Origin: Achromobacter insuavis
GTDB taxonomy: Bacteria > Pseudomonadota > Gammaproteobacteria > Burkholderiales > Burkholderiaceae_B
Length of the DNA: 64,000 bases
Assembly: GCF_902859645.1 (NCBI RefSeq)
Contig: NZ_CADIJR010000019.1
Coordinates: 1-64,000 of the forward strand
Reading direction: 5' to 3'
Shown here in pieces: positions 27,354 to 35,297 of the stretch. The position numbers and the translations under genes were made by a program. The notes under the pieces are model-generated. The model did no database searches. It was not told the DNA's origin and worked only from the letters and a program-made list of their open reading frames with translations. The stretch's first letter is position 1. Each line of letters opens with the position of its first letter.

Positions 27354-28091
27354 ATGCCCGTCGCCCTTCCCGATCTCTGGCATTACGCGGCCATGGCCGC
27401 GGTCGTCTTCGGCGCCGCGCTGGCGCAGGGCGTGGGCGGCATCGGCTTCGCCATGTTCGCCGCGCCGGTGGCGGCGCTGTGCTTCCCGCAGCTCGCCCCC
27501 GGCCCGCTGCTGACGCTGGGCGGCTTCATCTCGCTGCTGACCGCGCTGCGCGAACGCGGCGCGATCGACTGGCCGGCGGTCGGCTATGCCCTGACCGGGC
27601 GCGCCGCCGGCACCTTGATCGCCATCTACGCCATGGCGCGCTTCGCGCCGCAGGCGCTGGGCCTGCTGTTCGCCGCCATGATCCTGGCGGCGGTCGTCCT
27701 CAGCGCCGCCGGCCTGCGCTTTGCCGCCACCCCGGGCCGGGTCTCGGGCGCTGGCGTGGCCTCGGGCATCATGGGCACCATGACCTCGGTCGGCGCCCCG
27801 CCGATCGCCCTGGTGCTGCAGCACGCCGAGCCGCCGCGGCTGCGCGCCACGCTGGGCATGGTGCTGTTCCTGGGGTCGATCTTCTCGCTGGCGATGCTGG
27901 CGCTGGCCGACCGCTACACCGGTTACCACGCCGCGCTGGCGCTCAGCCTGGCGCCGTTCCTGCTGGCCGGCTTCGCCGTTTCCGGCCGGCTGCGCTCGCG
28001 GCTGCCGCCGCGCGCGGTGCGCGCCGTGCTGCTGGTCGCCTGCGCCCTCGGCGCGCTGGGCGTGATCGCCAAGGCCCTGTGGGCCGGCTGA
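27354..28091 (+). CDS. TSUP family (TauE/SafE) membrane permease
   Basis: A 245-residue membrane protein with about eight segments. The family-typical N-terminal FGAALAQGVGGIGFAMFAAP and mid-protein GVASGIMGTMTSVGAPPIAL are repeat halves. I used the ATG preceded by aaaagaga, not the earlier in-frame codon inside the promoter. TSUP proteins export or import small organic or sulfur anions. It forms an operon with the GntR regulator (41 bp) and likely moves a substrate or product of this block. Confidence 0.85.
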   Translation: MPVALPDLWHYAAMAAVVFGAALAQGVGGIGFAMFAAPVAALCFPQLAPGPLLTLGGFISLLTALRERGAIDWPAVGYALTGRAAGTLIAIYAMARFAPQALGLLFAAMILAAVVLSAAGLRFAATPGRVSGAGVASGIMGTMTSVGAPPIALVLQHAEPPRLRATLGMVLFLGSIFSLAMLALADRYTGYHAALALSLAPFLLAGFAVSGRLRSRLPPRAVRAVLLVACALGALGVIAKALWAG

Positions 28092-28132
28092 CGCCGCCCG
28101 CCGACGCCGTGGGCGCCCCGCCCGGTAATACA

Positions 28133-28885
28133 ATGAAGACTGTATCCATTCCGCCAGACCTGCTCGCCATGACCACTTCGCCCGTCAGCTCGCAAGCCGT
28201 AGACACGCAGCAATCTGCTCCGCTGAAGATCGGCGAGCAGCATCCGCAGTTGTTCGCGGTCATCCGCGACAAGCTGCGCGAGCGCATCCTCAGCGGCGAA
28301 TTCACGCCCGGCGACCGCCTGGTCGAAGGCCGCCTGTCGGAAGAAATGGGCGTGTCGCGCATCCCGGTGCGCGAAGCGCTGCGGGCGCTGGCCGCCGAAG
28401 GGCTGGTCACCATCGAACCGCGCCGCGGCGCGTCGGTGTCGGTGCTGTCGGACGCGGTGGCCTACGACATGGTGGAAGTGCGCGCCACGCTGGAAGGCCT
28501 GAACGCCAAGCTGGCCGCGCAGCGCCGCGACGACAAGACCGTCGAACGCCTGCAGGCGTTCCTGCGCGAAGGCACCGAGGCCGCGCGCAGCGAGCAGCTG
28601 GACAAGTTCCTGGCGCTGAATTCGCAGTTCCACGAAATGCTGGCCACCATCGGCGGCAACGTGGTGCTGACCGACCTGATGCGTTCGCTGCGCGACCGCA
28701 CCGCGCTCTTGTTCGCCCCCAGCAACATGCACCGCGCCAAGCAGAACTGGGACGAACACTCGCAGATCCTGAACGCCGTCATCGCCGGCAACGGCGACCT
28801 GGCCGCGCTGCTGGCCAGCCAGCACGTGCACAACGCCGCCAAGGCCTACACCGAGACGCGCCAGGCGCACTCGTCGGCCGCCTGA
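28133..28885 (+). CDS. GntR family transcriptional regulator, FCD (FadR-type) domain
   Basis: A 250-residue regulator. The N-terminal winged helix-turn-helix reads LRERILSGEFTPGDRLVEGRLSEEMGVSRIPVREALRAL in its core (about residues 48-86), followed by GLVTIEPRRGASV. The C-terminal FCD ligand-binding domain shows ALNSQFHEMLATIGGN with conserved Asn/His, and DEHSQILNAVIAGN. FCD domains bind metals and carboxylates. A second ATG 12 codons in is also possible. Likely controls the surrounding block through the GTATAC sites, as a repressor relieved by an organic acid (inference). Confidence 0.88.
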   Translation: MKTVSIPPDLLAMTTSPVSSQAVDTQQSAPLKIGEQHPQLFAVIRDKLRERILSGEFTPGDRLVEGRLSEEMGVSRIPVREALRALAAEGLVTIEPRRGASVSVLSDAVAYDMVEVRATLEGLNAKLAAQRRDDKTVERLQAFLREGTEAARSEQLDKFLALNSQFHEMLATIGGNVVLTDLMRSLRDRTALLFAPSNMHRAKQNWDEHSQILNAVIAGNGDLAALLASQHVHNAAKAYTETRQAHSSAA

Positions 28886-28944
28886 GCGCGGCCGCGGCCA
28901 TCAGGCGCGGCCGTCGCGGCGCCGTGACGATGACCGCGCGGCGC

Positions 28945-29289
28945 TCATGACGCGGCCGGCTGCGCCTCAGCGTCCGTCACCACGCCCTTGCCGTCGCGCA
29001 CCACCCAGGACACGGCCACGTCGCCCAGCACGAAGGTCTGGCAGGCCATGCGATAGCCGGCCTCGAAGTCTTCGGGCCGCAGGTGCTTGCGTTCCTTGGG
29101 CTTGATGGCGTCGGTGTTTTCCAGCCCCTGCTCGATGCGGCACTTGCAGGTGCCGCACAGGCCGCCGCCGCACTTGAACGGAATGCCGCCCTTTTCCTTC
29201 AGCGACACCCGCAGCAGATTGCTGTTCTCCGGGGCCTGGGCCACCTTGCCGCCATTCGATAGAAACGTGATCTTGACCATGCTGCTCAT
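28945..29289 (-). CDS. 2Fe-2S ferredoxin (copy 1)
   Basis: A 114-residue plant-type ferredoxin with Cys40-x4-Cys45-x2-Cys48 and Cys83 (KCGGGLCGTCKC, MACQT); an extra Cys50 is present. The start overlaps the stop of the 113-residue gene by four bases (ATGA), so the two are translationally coupled. It is last in the HDO operon. Likely an electron carrier between the reductase and the diiron protein. Confidence 0.9.
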   Translation of the reverse strand: MSSMVKITFLSNGGKVAQAPENSNLLRVSLKEKGGIPFKCGGGLCGTCKCRIEQGLENTDAIKPKERKHLRPEDFEAGYRMACQTFVLGDVAVSWVVRDGKGVVTDAEAQPAAS

Positions 29290-29627
29290 TGCTCCGCGGC
29301 GACGCGGTCGGGATGCCGCGTCAGGGTGGTATCGATGCTGCCGAAGCGGGTCAGGTGGATAAGCTCCTGGCGCGCGGCCTCCAGCGAACCGAAGGCCTCC
29401 AGGAACTTGGACGGCACCCGGTTCACCACATAGGGCGGCGTTTCCTCGGTGACCACCAGCCGGCTCGGTCCGCGCAGCCGCGCGATGCTGAAGACGGCGC
29501 GCAGGCGGCCATCGCAGGCGTAGTCGTAGGTCTCGACGATCTCGGCCAGCGCGTCCGCCTCGGTGCGGTACACGCCAGGCTTGGACGTCAGGATCACGAA
29601 CACGGCGTCATTCGCGTCGCGGGTCAT
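29286..29627 (-). CDS. Hypothetical 113-residue protein between two ferredoxin genes
   Basis: I do not recognise a family. It is soluble, without signal or membrane segment or cysteine pairs (one Cys at residue 38). It appears as an alpha/beta protein: DAVFVILTSKPGVYRTEADALAEIVETYDY, shown here only in part (VFVILTSKPG), then RAVFSIARLRGPSRLVVTEE and a C-terminal helix. The codon use is like its neighbours. It is tightly coupled to ferredoxin copy 1 and 42 bp from ferredoxin copy 2, so it probably acts with them, for example as a coupling or regulatory subunit of the HDO oxygenase (inference). Confidence 0.8.
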   Translation of the reverse strand: MTRDANDAVFVILTSKPGVYRTEADALAEIVETYDYACDGRLRAVFSIARLRGPSRLVVTEETPPYVVNRVPSKFLEAFGSLEAARQELIHLTRFGSIDTTLTRHPDRVAAEQ

Positions 29628-29669
29628 GCGCGGTTCCTTTGCAGATTGCGTTCGGGAAGGGCCTGGCGG

Positions 29670-30008
29670 CTAGCGCTGCTCGGCGGCGGCAACGACCTCG
29701 CGCGGCGCCGCCGCCTCGACGTCCTGCGCCAGTTCGATATCGTGGTCGAGCCACAGCTGGCAGGCCAGTCGGTAACCCGCGTCGATGCGCTCGCCCAGCT
29801 GCTTCTTTTCCTTCCAGTTCACCGGCGGCAGGTGTTCCGCCCCCGACAGCACGCGGCAGGCGCATTTGGCGCACTTGCCCATGCCGCATTCGTAACGCAG
29901 GTGCGGAAAGGGAAACTGCCGGATGCCGGCGCGCACCACCAGGTTGGCGTTGTCCGGCACCACCCCGGTATGGGTCTGGCCGTCTTTGTGGAATACGACG
30001 GTAGGCAT
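29670..30008 (-). CDS. 2Fe-2S ferredoxin (copy 2)
   Basis: A 112-residue plant-type ferredoxin with Cys41-x4-Cys46-x2-Cys49 and Cys83 (ECGMGKCAKCAC, LACQL). It is clearly diverged from copy 1, with an acidic Ala-rich tail. It follows the HDO gene by 70 bp. Two different ferredoxins in one operon suggest either two acceptors or two redox steps. Confidence 0.9.
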   Translation of the reverse strand: MPTVVFHKDGQTHTGVVPDNANLVVRAGIRQFPFPHLRYECGMGKCAKCACRVLSGAEHLPPVNWKEKKQLGERIDAGYRLACQLWLDHDIELAQDVEAAAPREVVAAAEQR

Positions 30009-30078
30009 GGATCAGGTATCCAGTGGCGCCCGCCGCGGTCCGCGCGGACGGCGCGGGCGGCGGCGGCGGGCAGGGGAC

Positions 30079-30810
30079 TCAGGCGGCCAGGCCCAGCTCG
30101 GGCAGCGCGATTTCCTGCTGCACGTAGTCGGTATAGAGCGCGGTGGTGTACAGCAGCCGCATCTGCGCGCCGATCTCGCAGATCTTCAGGCAGCGCTGCT
30201 GCAGCTCCACCGTGTTGGCGTGCTCCAGCACGATCTGGTAGCCGCGCTCGCCATGGATCTCGTCGGACACGATGTGCAGGTCGAAGAACTCGACTTCCTC
30301 ATCGGTGAAGCCATATTTCTCGCGCAGGGTCGGCGTCTGCTTGCGGTAGATCGACGGCACCTGCGATTCCAGGCCCACCACCAGGCCGGCCACGGCCACG
30401 ATCGGGTCTTCGCGCATCGCCACGGCGTAGCACCAGCTTTGCAGCGCCCGCGTCGTGGGCGACATGTTGTCCGGATTGGTGACCCGTTCGCGGGTGGTGC
30501 CGCAGGCCTCGGCGAAGCGGATCAGCAGATCGGTATGGCGGTCGCCGCCGATTTCCTCTTCATACATGTTGGCCAGCAGGAAATCCTTGGCCTCGGTGTA
30601 GGTGTCGGGCGTGCGGGCGTACAGGTAGCCCAGGTAGTCGGCGAACGGGCCGACGTAGTGGTAGTGGTTCTCGGCCCAGCGCGACAGGTGTTCGCGGCTG
30701 AGCTTGCCTTCGGCCCAGGCGATCGAAAACGGCGAGGCGTTGGCGCTCTTGCCCTTGATTGCGTTTTCCAACGCGGTACGGAATTCATCTCGGTTCATCA
30801 GTTCAGCCAT
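30079..30810 (-). CDS. Heme-oxygenase-like diiron oxidase (HDO/CADD/PqqC-like) protein
   Basis: A 243-residue, all-helical, TenA/PqqC-fold protein. Seen: the full six-residue HDO metal set with the right spacing, Glu85 and His92 (EEEIGGDRH), Glu148 (VVGLES), and His179-x3-Asp183-x2-His186 (DLHIVSDEIH). Known: this E-x6-H / E / H-x3-D-x2-H pattern binds two irons in CADD, UndA, BesC and SznF, which oxidise fatty acids or amino acids with O2. PqqC has the same fold without iron. A lysine (Lys157) lies nine residues after Glu148, near where CADD has its own lysine. First gene of an operon with two ferredoxins. The substrate is unknown; a p-aminobenzoate synthase (CADD type) is the main alternative. 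Confidence 0.85.
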   Translation of the reverse strand: MAELMNRDEFRTALENAIKGKSANASPFSIAWAEGKLSREHLSRWAENHYHYVGPFADYLGYLYARTPDTYTEAKDFLLANMYEEEIGGDRHTDLLIRFAEACGTTRERVTNPDNMSPTTRALQSWCYAVAMREDPIVAVAGLVVGLESQVPSIYRKQTPTLREKYGFTDEEVEFFDLHIVSDEIHGERGYQIVLEHANTVELQQRCLKICEIGAQMRLLYTTALYTDYVQQEIALPELGLAA

Positions 30811-30862
30811 GACGCGCTCCAGGTCTGGTGAGGGAGGGGCGGCCGAAGTCTTCGACCGATGA

Positions 30863-30876
30863 TGAACATTGTATAC
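30863..30876 (-). promoter_or_regulatory. GTATAC operator candidate before the HDO operon
   Basis: tgaacattgtatac on the plus strand, 60 bp upstream of the HDO start, identical over 14 bases to the site before the aldehyde dehydrogenase operon. Confidence 0.6.
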
Positions 30877-30973
30877 CGTCTACCGTTTTGATCGACTAGG
30901 GTATTCCCGCTGCGGATCGTTCATAAAAGGGACGGTCCCTCTGATATCAAGGACTTGGCGTGGGCAACCGGGG

Positions 30974-31003
30974 TTGGCGGCATGGGCGGCCGACTGGTAC
31001 AAT
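30974..31003 (+). promoter_or_regulatory. Sigma70-type promoter candidate
   Basis: TTGGCG, an 18-bp spacer and TACAAT, upstream of the small 69-residue gene. The spacing is good; it would start transcription near 31010. Confidence 0.4.
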
Positions 31004-31034
31004 GAATACACTTTCAATGCAATACGGAAATACC

Positions 31035-31244
31035 ATGACCACCCGCCATCCCCTGGGAGACGCCCCCATCGGCCAGCAGCTGCTGGCTCACTACGCCGGC
31101 CGCGATGCCGTGCGCCATGCCACGCCCTTGTTCCCCTCGTCGTGGTCGGAATGCCTGGCGCCGTTCCGCAACGCCCGGCTGCGGCCGCAAGCCGCGCCGT
31201 CGGTCCAGGCCGACAAGCGCACGCCAGCCATCCAGGCGGGCTGA
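31035..31244 (+). CDS. Small hypothetical protein, 69 residues
   Basis: A short frame with strongly C/G-ending codons and a candidate promoter just upstream; two earlier in-frame ATGs (31002, 31017) are possible starts. The product MTTRHPLGDAPIGQQLLAHY... is basic, has one Cys and no signal or membrane segment. I know no family for it. It lies divergent from the HDO operon and converges on the DUF2809 gene. Real gene status is uncertain. Confidence 0.5.
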   Translation: MTTRHPLGDAPIGQQLLAHYAGRDAVRHATPLFPSSWSECLAPFRNARLRPQAAPSVQADKRTPAIQAG

Positions 31245-31318
31245 CGCCGGTCGCCCTCCATCAGGACGGGCGCGATCCATCCGGGGCGCCTTGCGCGCGC
31301 CCGGCCAGCCCCGATGGC

Positions 31319-31735
31319 CTAGGTCCCGGCGGCCTGGGAGCCGACCGGTTGACGGCCCGAGCGCCACCGACGCCGCGCCCCGGCCAGCAGCAGCACCAGG
31401 AAGAACCCCAGCGTGTAGGCCAGCACGTCCCACCAGTCCGGCACGCTGCCCAGCAGGATGCGCAGCACCGGCTGTTCCAGGCGCCAACCGAACAGCCGCG
31501 CCAGGTACTGGCCGAACTCGACCGCGTAGCCGGTCAGCAGCGCCGCGACCGCCAGCGGCAGCACGCCCGCGCGGATGAAGCTGCGATACACCAGATAGGC
31601 CCAGCCCACCGCCAGCACATCGCCCACGAACCCGCGCAACAGCGGGTAGGGCTTGCCCAGGGTGGCGATCAGCACCTCCACCACGGTCACGGCGAGCAGG
31701 GCGGCGAACGCCGATCGGTTGAAGGTCAGTCGCAT
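31319..31735 (-). CDS. DUF2809/VanZ-like small membrane protein
   Basis: A 138-residue integral membrane protein with four hydrophobic segments and the DUF2809 pattern LRGFVGDVLAVGWAYLVYRSF, seen in parts, then YAVEFGQYLARLFGW and SVPDWWDVLAYTLGFFL. I used the ATG before RLTFNRSAF; upstream in-frame sequence lies in the promoter of sorA. Function unknown. Confidence 0.82.
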   Translation of the reverse strand: MRLTFNRSAFAALLAVTVVEVLIATLGKPYPLLRGFVGDVLAVGWAYLVYRSFIRAGVLPLAVAALLTGYAVEFGQYLARLFGWRLEQPVLRILLGSVPDWWDVLAYTLGFFLVLLLAGARRRWRSGRQPVGSQAAGT

Positions 31736-31878
31736 CGGGAGGTCAGGCGCGCTGGGCGCGGAAAACGCGGTTATTGGAACGGCCGACGCAACTGTTAACG
31801 CATTTGTCAGGCCGGCGGGCGTAGCCTGATTCGACCACGCCGCAGGCGAGGGTACTAGAAAAACACAAGGAGACATGC

Positions 31879-33114
31879 ATGAGCGCATTCGATACGGATG
31901 GGCGCAGGCGCTTCCTGCGCCAGGCCTGTACCCTGGGCGCGACCGGCACGCTGGCCGGCCACGCCCTCACCAGCCTGGCGGCCCCCGCCACCGTCACCCT
32001 GCCGTTCGCCAATGGCGAGCGCGACCTGATCGCCTACCCCCAGAAACGCCCCCTGATCCGCCAGACCTCGCGGCCGCCGCAGCTGGAAACGCCGTTCGCG
32101 GTGTTCAACGACAGCGTGATCACGCCCAACGACGCCTTTTTCGTGCGCTACCACCTGGGCAACATCCCCACCGCTATCGATGCCACCGCCTACCGGCTGC
32201 GCATCGGCGGCTCGGTCGGCACGCCGCTGGAACTGTCGCTGGCGGACCTGAAGCAGCAATTCGGCCAGCCGGTCGAGCTGGTGGCCGTGACGCAGTGCTC
32301 CGGCAACAGCCGCGGCTTCTTCGAGCCGCGCGTGGGCGGCGGCCAGCTCGGCAACGGCGCCATGGGCAACGCCCGCTGGCTCGGCATCCCGCTCAAGCGC
32401 GTGCTGGAGAAGGCCGGCATCCAGGCCGGCGCGCGCCAGGTCACGTTCCAGGGCCTGGACCGGCCGGTGCTGCAGGGCACGCCCGCCTTCGTCAAGGCGC
32501 TGGACGCGGCCCATGCGCTGGACGGCGAGGTGATGCTGGCCTACGCCATGAACGGCGCCGACCTGCCGATGCTCAACGGCTATCCCGTGCGGCTGGTGGT
32601 GCCCGGCTATTACGGCACCTACTGGGTCAAGCACCTGGCGGACATCCAGGTGCTGGACAAGGAGTTCGACGGCTTCTGGATGCAGAAGGCCTACCGCATC
32701 CCCGACAACGACTGCGCCTGTACGCCCGCGGGCAAGGCGCCGGACAAGACCCGTCCCATCGGCCGCTACAACGTGCGCAGCTTCATCACCAGCCTGGCCG
32801 ATGGCGCCCGCGTCGCCAAGGGCGCGCGCGTGCAGGTGCGCGGCATCGCCTTCGACGGCGGCCGCGGCATCCGCGAGGTGCAGTTCTCGGCCGACGACGG
32901 CAAGACCTGGCGCGCCGCCACGCTGGGCCAGGACCTGGGACGCTATTCCTTCCGCGAATGGCATGCCGAGTTCACGCCCACCCAGGCCGGCCGCTACGCG
33001 CTCAAGGCGCGCGCCACCAACCAGGCCGGCGAGACCCAGCCGCTGGAGCCGCTGTGGAATCCGGCCGGCTACATGCGCAACGTGGTCGAAACCGTGCGCA
33101 TCGACGCCGCCTGA
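31879..33114 (+). CDS. sorA: Sulfite:cytochrome c oxidoreductase, molybdenum subunit
   Basis: A 411-residue sulfite-oxidase family enzyme. It has a Tat signal (RRRFLRQACTLGA, residues 9-21), the molybdopterin domain with the Mo-ligand Cys140 (VAVTQCSGNSRGFF) and a C-terminal Ig-like dimerisation domain (GIAFDGGRGIREVQFSADDG). It is exported folded to the periplasm, where it oxidises sulfite to sulfate and passes electrons to SorB. It would detoxify sulfite released by SsuD-type enzymes. A ribosome-binding site (aaggag) precedes the ATG. Confidence 0.92.
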   Translation: MSAFDTDGRRRFLRQACTLGATGTLAGHALTSLAAPATVTLPFANGERDLIAYPQKRPLIRQTSRPPQLETPFAVFNDSVITPNDAFFVRYHLGNIPTAIDATAYRLRIGGSVGTPLELSLADLKQQFGQPVELVAVTQCSGNSRGFFEPRVGGGQLGNGAMGNARWLGIPLKRVLEKAGIQAGARQVTFQGLDRPVLQGTPAFVKALDAAHALDGEVMLAYAMNGADLPMLNGYPVRLVVPGYYGTYWVKHLADIQVLDKEFDGFWMQKAYRIPDNDCACTPAGKAPDKTRPIGRYNVRSFITSLADGARVAKGARVQVRGIAFDGGRGIREVQFSADDGKTWRAATLGQDLGRYSFREWHAEFTPTQAGRYALKARATNQAGETQPLEPLWNPAGYMRNVVETVRIDAA

Positions 33115-33128
33115 GCCAGGAGCCCGCC

Positions 33129-33452
33129 ATGATCCCCTTTGCCCGCCTGGTCCTGGCGCTGGCCGCCGCCAGCGCCGCCGCGCCCGCGTTCGCCCTGGAC
33201 ATCCAGCTGCCCCAGGAAACCGCCACGCTGCATCCCGGCACCGGCCCCGGCGCCCAGGGCGCCACCCTGTGCCTGATGTGCCATTCGGTCGATTACCTGT
33301 CTTCGCAGCCGCCCATGCCGCTGGGCTTCTGGGATGCCGAGGTCAAGAAGATGGTCGGCACCTATGGCGCGCCGATTCCGGCCGAACAGGTGCCCCTGAT
33401 CGTCGAGTACCTGAACCAGGCCTACCCCGGCCCGGCCCCGGCCAAGCCCTGA
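33129..33452 (+). CDS. sorB: Sulfite dehydrogenase cytochrome c subunit
   Basis: A 107-residue periplasmic monoheme cytochrome c with a Sec signal (residues 1-22) and heme site Cys48-Leu-Met-Cys51-His52. Met63 (QPPMPLGFW) is the likely sixth ligand. It lies 14 bp after sorA and takes its electrons. The size and context match SorB. Confidence 0.9.
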   Translation: MIPFARLVLALAAASAAAPAFALDIQLPQETATLHPGTGPGAQGATLCLMCHSVDYLSSQPPMPLGFWDAEVKKMVGTYGAPIPAEQVPLIVEYLNQAYPGPAPAKP

Positions 33453-33463
33453 GCGCGTCCCGC

Positions 33464-33492
33464 GCGCCGCGCGTCTCCGGGGCGCGCGGCGC
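33464..33492 (+). terminator. Hairpin after sorAB
   Basis: A perfect 10-bp stem (gcgccgcgcg / cgcgcggcgc) with a 9-nt loop 11 bp after the sorB stop, followed by cttgcctt. A probable terminator, though the T-tract is weak. Confidence 0.5.
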
Positions 33493-33572
33493 CTTGCCTT
33501 AACCCGGCCTCTCAATAGGCGTACCATTGGACAGCCCCCACCCGCCGTCGCCGGGTGATCACAGAGGCCTCC

Positions 33573-35276
33573 ATGCTCCAGCCCGTCTCGGCCAACAACG
33601 ATCTTCCCCCCACATCGCCGGGCGCGCCCGCCGCCGCCCCCAAGCCGGTCCTGCGGGTCAGCACGCTATCCCCCTTTGCCTTCCCGGCGTTCCGCATCAT
33701 CTGGATCGCCAACCTGTTCGCCAACCTGGGCACCTGGGCGCAGTCGGTGGCCGCGGCCTGGGTCATCACCACCGAGCAGAGCAGCCCGCTGATGGTCGCC
33801 ATGATCCAGGTGGCCGCCGCCTTCCCGCTGGTGGCCCTGTCGATCCTGACCGGCGTGCTGGCCGACAACTATGACCGCCGCAAGGTCATGCTGGTCGGCA
33901 TGCTGCTGGAGCTGGCCGGCGGCATCTTCATCACCGTGCTGGCCTTCATCGGCCTGCTGCACCCCATCACCCTGATCGTCTCGGTCTTCTGCATCGCCAT
34001 CGGCAGCGCCATCGTCACCCCCGCGTGGCAGGCGGCGGTGGGCGAACAGGTGCCGCGCGAGCACATCGGCAGCGCCGTGCTGCTCAACAGCGTCAACTAC
34101 AACGTGGCGCGCGCGGTCGGGCCGGCCATCGGCGGCCTGCTGCTGGGCGCGGCCGGCGCGCCCGTCGTGTTCCTGCTGAACTGCGTCTGCTACGGCGGCC
34201 TGATCTGGGCCATCTGGCGCTGGCGCCGCGACGTGGCGCCGCGCCGGCTGCCGCCGGAACGCCTGCTGGAAGGCGTGGTCGCCGCGCTGCGCTACACCCA
34301 GCACTCCACCGTGACGCGGGTGGTGATGCTGCGCGCGTTCGCCTTCGGCCTGTCGGCCAGCGCGCTGTGGGCGCTGCTGCCGCTGCTGGCCTACGACCAC
34401 GAGGACGGCAACGCGCTGCTGTACGGCTACATGCTGGGCGCGCTCGGCGTCGGCGCCATCCTCGGCAGCGCCGTGGTGCGCCGGCTGCAGGCGGCCTGGG
34501 GCGCCAGCGGACTGGTGAGCGTGGCGGCCGGGCTGCTGGCCGCCTGCCTGCTGATCCTGGGGCTGACCAGCACGCTGTGGCTGGCGTTTCCGGCGCTGCT
34601 GGTGTCCGGCGCCTGCTGGATCGGCGTGCTGGCCACCTACAACACCACCGTGCAGATGCTGGTGCCCGACTGGGTCAAGGCGCGCTCGCTGGCGCTCTAC
34701 CAGACGGCGATCTTCGGCGGCCTGGCGGCGGGCTCGTTCATGTGGGGCCACTTCGCCGGCACCATGGGCGTGTCCGGCGCGCTGTCGGCGGCGGGCGTGA
34801 TGCTGGCCATCACCGTCGCGCTGCTGTACCGCTCGCGGCTGCCGGAGCAGGTCAACACGCAATCGCTGGCGCGCGCCGACACCACCGAGCCGGCGCTCTC
34901 GGCCGCCGGCTTCAACACCCAGCACGGCGCGGTGCTGGTGGCGGTGGAATACCTGATCCCCAAGGAAAAGCTGTCGGCCCTGATCGACGCGGCGCGGCCC
35001 TTGCGCCTGCTGCGGCTGCGCAATGGCGCGCAGCAATGGCAGCTGTTCCGCGACCTGGAGCGCGAGGGCGTCTGGCGCGAGGTCTTCCTGGTGGAAAGCT
35101 GGATGCAGTACCTGCGCATGATCGACCGCATGACGCTGGCCGACAAGATGGTGCTGGACGGCCTGCTGGCGCTGCATGACGGCGACAAGCCGCCGGTGGT
35201 GTCGCGCAACGTCAGCTACCTGGCGATGAACGAGGCGCAGGGCTTCTCGCTGCGGCGCGAGCCCGAATCGCTGTAG
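33573..35276 (+). CDS. MFS exporter, MFS_3/EntS-like, with C-terminal extension
   Basis: A 567-residue transporter. I chose the ATG preceded by acagagg; an in-frame GTG six codons earlier is less likely. About twelve membrane segments follow an N-terminal Pro/Ala-rich tail. The MFS loop reads GVLADNYDRRKVMLVG and the second TM region has AVGPAIGGLLLG. The last 130 residues or so form a soluble domain (HGAVLVAVEYLIPKEKLSAL, then DRMTLADKMV) seen in the MFS_3 family. Probably an efflux pump for a siderophore-like or toxic compound. It converges on the pilus operon. Confidence 0.85.
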   Translation: MLQPVSANNDLPPTSPGAPAAAPKPVLRVSTLSPFAFPAFRIIWIANLFANLGTWAQSVAAAWVITTEQSSPLMVAMIQVAAAFPLVALSILTGVLADNYDRRKVMLVGMLLELAGGIFITVLAFIGLLHPITLIVSVFCIAIGSAIVTPAWQAAVGEQVPREHIGSAVLLNSVNYNVARAVGPAIGGLLLGAAGAPVVFLLNCVCYGGLIWAIWRWRRDVAPRRLPPERLLEGVVAALRYTQHSTVTRVVMLRAFAFGLSASALWALLPLLAYDHEDGNALLYGYMLGALGVGAILGSAVVRRLQAAWGASGLVSVAAGLLAACLLILGLTSTLWLAFPALLVSGACWIGVLATYNTTVQMLVPDWVKARSLALYQTAIFGGLAAGSFMWGHFAGTMGVSGALSAAGVMLAITVALLYRSRLPEQVNTQSLARADTTEPALSAAGFNTQHGAVLVAVEYLIPKEKLSALIDAARPLRLLRLRNGAQQWQLFRDLEREGVWREVFLVESWMQYLRMIDRMTLADKMVLDGLLALHDGDKPPVVSRNVSYLAMNEAQGFSLRREPESL

Positions 35277-35297
35277 GGGCGATCCCGGCGCCGGCCC

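Noticed and set aside
28886-28944. GC-rich hairpin between gntR and the ferredoxin gene as a terminator
   Set aside because: The repeats (gcgcggccg) overlap in several alternative pairings and there is no clear single stem or T-run.
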